NCBI GenBank assembly: GCA_016713785.1
Contig: JADJOM010000001.1
Span: 434,001-498,000, forward strand
Source of the DNA: Gemmatimonadota bacterium
Lineage (GTDB): Bacteria > Gemmatimonadota > Gemmatimonadetes > Gemmatimonadales > GWC2-71-9
Direction: 5' to 3'
DNA length: 64,000 bases
In this document: piece after piece, positions 60,229 to 64,000 of the stretch
How the letters are laid out: each line of letters opens with the position of its first letter
How positions within the stretch are numbered: position 1 is the stretch's first letter
Made by a program: the position numbers and the translations under genes
The notes under the pieces: model-generated
Told to the model about the DNA's origin: nothing
Database searches by the model: none
Seen by the model: only the letters and a program-made list of their open reading frames with translations

Positions 60229-60860
60229 TGCGACGACTCATGGTGCGCGCAGCGATCGGCCTGGCCCTGGCGGGCGGCGCGCTGCCCGCCACCGCGCAGA
60301 ACGTGCCCGGCAGCGACCTGCCGCCGCCGGGCTTCGGCGTGCTCAACCAGGACCAGCTGAGCGTGCGGTTCGCGGCCTCCGACCTCGAGGTCCGCTTCCT
60401 GCCGCTCGACGAGCGGATCCTCCGGCTGATCGCCAACGACGGCTACGACGCGCTGCACGGCCTGCTCGCCAGCCGGCGGGGCGCGATCGATTCGGCGGTG
60501 CAGCAGGCGGGCGTCGGCGAGCCGGGACTGGCGCTGGTGAGCTTCTTTGCCCTGCGCAACGACGCGCGGTTCGACCCGGAGAACCTCAACCTGGTGTACC
60601 ACAACCAGCTCTACCGCCCGGTGGGCATGGTGCCGGTGACCGGGAACTTCAGCGGCCGCCAGCTGGCCGTCCGCACCCAGGCCTCGGCCATCTTCGTCTT
60701 CGAGCGGCCGATCCCGGTGCTGGAGCCGTTCGACCTCTCCTACGCCGGCACCCAGTCGAGCGTGTGGAACGAGGCGCTGCGGCGGATCGACCGCGCCCGC
60801 AGCCAGGTGCTCGCCCGGTGGCAGGCCGTGCAGCGGGATTCTGCCGCGGCGAAGCCGTAG
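60228..60860 (+). CDS. Secreted hypothetical protein downstream of engB
   Basis: 210 residues, signal peptide (1-23) ending LPATAQ, ribosome site AAGGAGG inside engB. The mature part mixes strands and helices (LSVRFAASDLEVRFLPLDERILRLIANDGYDALHGLL; GLALVSFFAL), with no motif I recognise. An envelope location is inferred. It is translationally coupled to engB and ends about 95 bp before a kinase gene. Confidence 0.7.
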   Translation: MRRLMVRAAIGLALAGGALPATAQNVPGSDLPPPGFGVLNQDQLSVRFAASDLEVRFLPLDERILRLIANDGYDALHGLLASRRGAIDSAVQQAGVGEPGLALVSFFALRNDARFDPENLNLVYHNQLYRPVGMVPVTGNFSGRQLAVRTQASAIFVFERPIPVLEPFDLSYAGTQSSVWNEALRRIDRARSQVLARWQAVQRDSAAAKP

Positions 60861-60954
60861 CGGCGGTGGGCGGCAGCAGGATCGGCAGCACGTAGCGGGG
60901 GCCCCGTCGTCCCCCTATCCTCCGGAGACTCCAACCCGGACCCGTCCCCGGCCC

Positions 60955-63267
60955 GTGAAGGCCCAGACCCGCGATTCCCTCCTTGCCTATCTCCCCGCCG
61001 CCGTCTGGTGCGCGGGGGCGGTGGTGCTGCTCGCGACCGGGCAGCGGATGGCTCCCGCCCTCGCCCTGGCGATCGGTGCCCTGCTGCTCGGCCTGGCGGG
61101 CCGGGAGCGACGCTCCTGGCTGCCACTGGTCCAGCTGTCCGCGGCGGTCCTGGCCCTGCTCCTGGCCCTGTGGCAGCGCCCCCCGGGCTGGGTCATCCCG
61201 CTGGCCGGGTTCGTGACCCTCGGCGTGGTCGGTGCGCACCTGGTGCATGGCCGCGCCCGGCTGCGGGCCCTGGATGACGAGCAGCGCGCGCTGCGGCGCC
61301 AGGTGGACCGCCGGATCAACGAGATCTTCTCCCTGCAGGAACTCAGCTACGTGCTGGCCGAGTCGTTGCAGAGCGACCGGATCGCCGCGCAGGTGGCCCG
61401 GTACGTCCTCCGGTTCCTGAGCGCCGAGGGCGCCGCCGTGCTGTTGTACGACGAGGCCGACGGCACCCTGCGGGTGGCGGCAGCGGACGGCTCGATCGCG
61501 GCGTGGGCGGGCCGGCAGGTGACCGACGCGTCGCCGAGCCTGGTGCTGCAGGCCACGATCACGGAGCGGATCGAGGTCACCAATGGCACCGAGCCGCATC
61601 CCGTCTACCTGCTCCCGGAGCACCAGGTGGTCACCGGGCTGGCGGCGCCGCTCCGGGCCCACGGCCTCACCATGGGCGTCCTGGCGGTGGCCGACCGGCG
61701 ACAGGGCACCTTCAGCCCCGAGGACCTCTGGCTCCTCTCCACCGTGGCCACCCACGTGGCGGTGGTGCTGGCCAACAGCCGGTTGTTCGAGATGGTGCGC
61801 CAGGCCAAGGAGGAATGGGAAACGGCGTTCAACGCGCTGACCGAGGGGATCGGCGTGCTCGACGCCGGCGGGAAGATCGCCCGGGCCAACCAGGCGCTGG
61901 CCCGGCTGCTGCAGGCACCGCCCTCCGCGCTGCTGGGCCAGCCCTTCTGGAGCATGGTGGTCGGCGCGCCCGAGGGGGAGGACGCGCTCATCGGCGCGGC
62001 GCGCCGGGGCGAGCGGGTGCCGCCGCTGCAGGTCCGGAGCGCGGGCACCGGCCGGATGCTCCGGCTCACCGCCGCGCCGCTCGCGGAACCGGCGGAGCAC
62101 GCCGCGGTGGTGGTGCTGGTGGAGGACGTGACGGAGCAGCGGTCGCTGGAGGCCCAGCTGATCCAGAGCGAACGGCTGGCCGCGGTGGGGCAGCTGGTCT
62201 CCGGCGTGGCACACGAGCTCAACAACCCGCTCACCTCCATCGCGGGGCTGTCGGAGTTCCTGCAGGAGCGGGCGGGGCTGGCGCGCGCGGACCGGGAGCA
62301 TCTCGAGGTGATCCACGCCCAGGCGGAGCGGGCGGGGCGCATCGTGCGGAACCTGCTCACCTTTGCGCGGCGCGGGACGCCCGGCGACCAGGTGGTGGAC
62401 CTCAACGACCTGGTGGCGCGCACTGCGCTCCTCGTGGGCTACGAGCTGCGCATCCGGGGCATCACCCTGCGCGAGGAGCGCGCGGCGGCGCCGCTGCCGG
62501 TGCGGGGCAACGCCGATGAGCTGCAGCAGGTGCTGCTCAACCTGGTGAACAACGCGGCCCACGCCGTCCGCGGGCTGCCACCGGGCGAGCCCCGCGAGGT
62601 GGCGCTGCTCACGGCGGCGGAGGACGGCCATGCCGTGGTCATGGTGCGCGATTCCGGGGCCGGCGTGCCCGAGGCCCTCGCGGCCCAGATCTTCACCCCC
62701 TTCTTCACCACCAAGGAGCCGGGCGAAGGCACGGGGCTCGGCCTCTCCCTCAGCTACCGGATCATCGAATCCCATGGCGGCCGCCTGCGGCACCAGGCGC
62801 CGCCCGCGGGACGCCGGGGCGCCGAGTTCAGCTTCCAGCTGCCACTCGCGGCCGCCGTCCCCGACACGGGGCGGGCCGATCCCGCGGCGGGTGGCCGATC
62901 GCTGCTCCTGATCGACGGAGATTCGGCGGCCGAGCTGATCGCCCGGGCGCTGTTCGAGCCGGCGGGGTACTCGGTGCACGTGGCGCGCAGCGCCGCGGAC
63001 GGTGCCGCGCGGCTGGCCGCGGAGCCGTGGGGCGTGGTTCTGCTGGACGGCGCGCTCTCGGCGGACGGCGCGCACCGGCTGGCGGAGGAGTTGCCGGTGG
63101 TCGAGGGCCGGCGCGTGCTGGTGGCCACCGGGGACGCCGAGCTCGCTGCGCGCAGCCGCGAACGCGGACACGGCACCCTGCCCCGGCCGTTCCTGCCGCG
63201 CGACCTCGTGGCCGCGGCCGGCGACCTGCTCGCCGCCCCCGCGGCTCAGGGCGAGGTGGCGCGGTAG
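60955..63267 (+). CDS. GAF/PAS sensor histidine kinase with C-terminal receiver-like domain
   Basis: 770 residues from GTG 60955. Three to four N-terminal membrane spans (about 10-97), a short coil, a GAF domain (about 125-280), a PAS domain (about 285-400), HisKA with His420 (GVAHELNNPLTS), HATPase (LLNLVNNAAHAV; FTPFFTTKEPGEGTGLGLSLSY) and a receiver-like tail (about 645-765). The tail starts LLLIDGDS and has VVLLDGAL in the phospho-acceptor position but an atypical remainder (RPFLPRD for the Lys site), so it may be degenerate. Signal unknown. The 3' end overlaps the convergent hydrolase gene by 22 nt. Confidence 0.9.
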   Translation: MKAQTRDSLLAYLPAAVWCAGAVVLLATGQRMAPALALAIGALLLGLAGRERRSWLPLVQLSAAVLALLLALWQRPPGWVIPLAGFVTLGVVGAHLVHGRARLRALDDEQRALRRQVDRRINEIFSLQELSYVLAESLQSDRIAAQVARYVLRFLSAEGAAVLLYDEADGTLRVAAADGSIAAWAGRQVTDASPSLVLQATITERIEVTNGTEPHPVYLLPEHQVVTGLAAPLRAHGLTMGVLAVADRRQGTFSPEDLWLLSTVATHVAVVLANSRLFEMVRQAKEEWETAFNALTEGIGVLDAGGKIARANQALARLLQAPPSALLGQPFWSMVVGAPEGEDALIGAARRGERVPPLQVRSAGTGRMLRLTAAPLAEPAEHAAVVVLVEDVTEQRSLEAQLIQSERLAAVGQLVSGVAHELNNPLTSIAGLSEFLQERAGLARADREHLEVIHAQAERAGRIVRNLLTFARRGTPGDQVVDLNDLVARTALLVGYELRIRGITLREERAAAPLPVRGNADELQQVLLNLVNNAAHAVRGLPPGEPREVALLTAAEDGHAVVMVRDSGAGVPEALAAQIFTPFFTTKEPGEGTGLGLSLSYRIIESHGGRLRHQAPPAGRRGAEFSFQLPLAAAVPDTGRADPAAGGRSLLLIDGDSAAELIARALFEPAGYSVHVARSAADGAARLAAEPWGVVLLDGALSADGAHRLAEELPVVEGRRVLVATGDAELAARSRERGHGTLPRPFLPRDLVAAAGDLLAAPAAQGEVAR

Positions 63268-64000
63268 TACGACGTGCCGGACAGGTCGAGCCGGAGCGCC
63301 CGGCCGCTGACCAGGTCCAGGAATCGCACCCGCTCGACTCCCAGCCCCTCCGCACCCACCAGGAACGTCCCGCCCGGCCCCGGCACCAGCTCCTCCTCGA
63401 TGCCCTCCGGCGAGAGCAGCAGGAGCTGGCCGTGCCGCACCACCACGCGGACGTTCGAGTCGTAGGGGACCTGGGCGCGGTAGTGTCCCGCATAGGCCTG
63501 CCAGTCCGCCGGGGCGCGACGCGCGGGCGCGGCTGGGCTTCCCACCCGGCGGAACCATCGCGGCCCATGCACCAGCTCGACGATCCGCCCACCCTCCCGC
63601 ACTCCCCGCAGGGGGTACCGCGACCAGCCTGAATCGGCGGCCAGCAGGCGGTCTGGCCCGCCCCGCAGCAGCCGCACCCGCGCATCACCTTCCCGCAGGA
63701 GCAGCCGGGCCCCCTCGCTCCGGACCGCCAGGACTTGGCCGGTGGAATCGGCGTAGTCCCCGGACCACTCGGCGGCCTCGGGGATGGAATCGGCCGGCGC
63801 AGCCACGGGCACGGGGGGCGGTGTCTTCCCTCGCCGTGCCGCGATAAGCGCCCGGAGGGCGTACTCGCCCAGGGCGCGCGGCGCCCCCGGGCCGTTCATC
63901 AGGAGCACCACGCCCACCCGCTCATCGAGGTCACCGATGAGCATGGCGCGGAACCCCGGCATCCCACCGCTGTGCCAGAGGACCGGATCTCCCTCGATGT
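63246..64000 (-). CDS. Class C beta-lactamase-like serine hydrolase (C-terminal part, gene runs off the window)
   Basis: About 251 codons are visible on the minus strand; the start is beyond the right edge. Near the edge the third active-site motif reads LWHSGGMPGF (His-x-Gly, in place of KTG), followed by VGVVLLMNGPG and a C-terminal beta-rich lipocalin-like extension of about 150 residues (AYAGHYRAQVPYDSNVRVVV). This layout is typical of family S12 peptidases/esterases with a DUF3471-like tail. The SxxK and YxN motifs must lie outside the window. Function beyond serine hydrolase is unclear. Confidence 0.82.
   Translation of the reverse strand, partial: IEGDPVLWHSGGMPGFRAMLIGDLDERVGVVLLMNGPGAPRALGEYALRALIAARRGKTPPPVPVAAPADSIPEAAEWSGDYADSTGQVLAVRSEGARLLLREGDARVRLLRGGPDRLLAADSGWSRYPLRGVREGGRIVELVHGPRWFRRVGSPAAPARRAPADWQAYAGHYRAQVPYDSNVRVVVRHGQLLLLSPEGIEEELVPGPGGTFLVGAEGLGVERVRFLDLVSGRALRLDLSGTSYYRATSP

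Noticed and set aside
60649..63558. 969-codon minus-strand frame across the histidine kinase
   Set aside because: No recognisable motif and shadow-like composition; the plus strand carries GAF, PAS, HisKA and HATPase motifs.

Overview
The window is very G+C-rich (roughly 70% by eye) and almost fully coding. It belongs to a free-living, diderm, aerobic-type bacterium. My best placement is Gemmatimonadota. That is an inference from composition, from outer-membrane and lipoprotein content, from the many secreted proteins with a short signal peptide ending in AQ, and from several genes whose -10 box lies only 5-11 nt before the start codon (apparently leaderless mRNAs). No phage, insertion sequence or CRISPR array is visible. 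The window looks like core chromosome with some unusual accessory operons.

Layout. 1-2.4 kb: the 3' part of a ClpB-like double AAA+ protein whose second ATPase domain has lost its catalytic motifs, followed by a small YbjN-like protein. 2.4-3.0 kb: tRNA-Asn and an A+T-rich non-coding stretch. 3-5.3 kb: holB, moaC and a small lytic transglycosylase, convergent with a MltD-type lytic transglycosylase (5.3-7.1 kb). 7.3-10.9 kb: hypothetical genes, a class-A-like serine hydrolase, ilvE and tRNA-Lys. 10.9-14.1 kb: bioB-bioA-bioD. 14.1-20.5 kb (minus strand): the classical ffh-rpsP-rimM-trmD-rplS-rnhB operon, extended by an M1 aminopeptidase. 20.6-24.9 kb: a zincin-like lipoprotein, a prepilin peptidase with an internal insertion, a SpoU/TrmH methyltransferase and thiD. 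24.9-30.7 kb (minus strand): a tightly coupled purine-nucleoside salvage operon (5'-nucleotidase, beta-grasp-like small protein, adenosine deaminase, NupC, purine nucleoside phosphorylase).

30.7-44.7 kb is a phosphate-starvation island: arsR-phoB-phoR, a PAP2 phosphatase, a GT4 glycosyltransferase, a phosphodiesterase, a phosphate porin, pstS, pstC, pstA, two tandem pstB genes, phoU and ppx. Five promoter regions in it carry arrays of CGTGAC-type hexamers repeated with an exact 11-nt period. These are very probably PhoB boxes, and they bring the PAP2 and glycosyltransferase genes into the regulon, which suggests membrane-lipid remodelling under phosphate starvation.

44.7-51.1 kb: deoC, a rhomboid protease, a DUF2231-TPR-like protein, dnaK and a DegP/HtrA protease. 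51.1-56.2 kb: small proteins, tRNA-Leu, a lipoprotein with a 15-bp tandem repeat, and an ECF sigma factor operon. That operon encodes a one-span membrane protein and a predicted outer-membrane protein that each carry a CBM48/glycogen-binding-like domain. This is the most novel-looking system here. 56.3-64 kb: tig-clpP-clpX-engB, a secreted protein, a GAF/PAS histidine kinase with a receiver-like tail, and the 3' part of a class-C-type serine hydrolase.

The genome is extremely compact. ATGA, GTGA and TGATG overlaps couple genes within operons, and several convergent pairs overlap at their 3' ends, three of them by sharing one CTAG as both stop codons.
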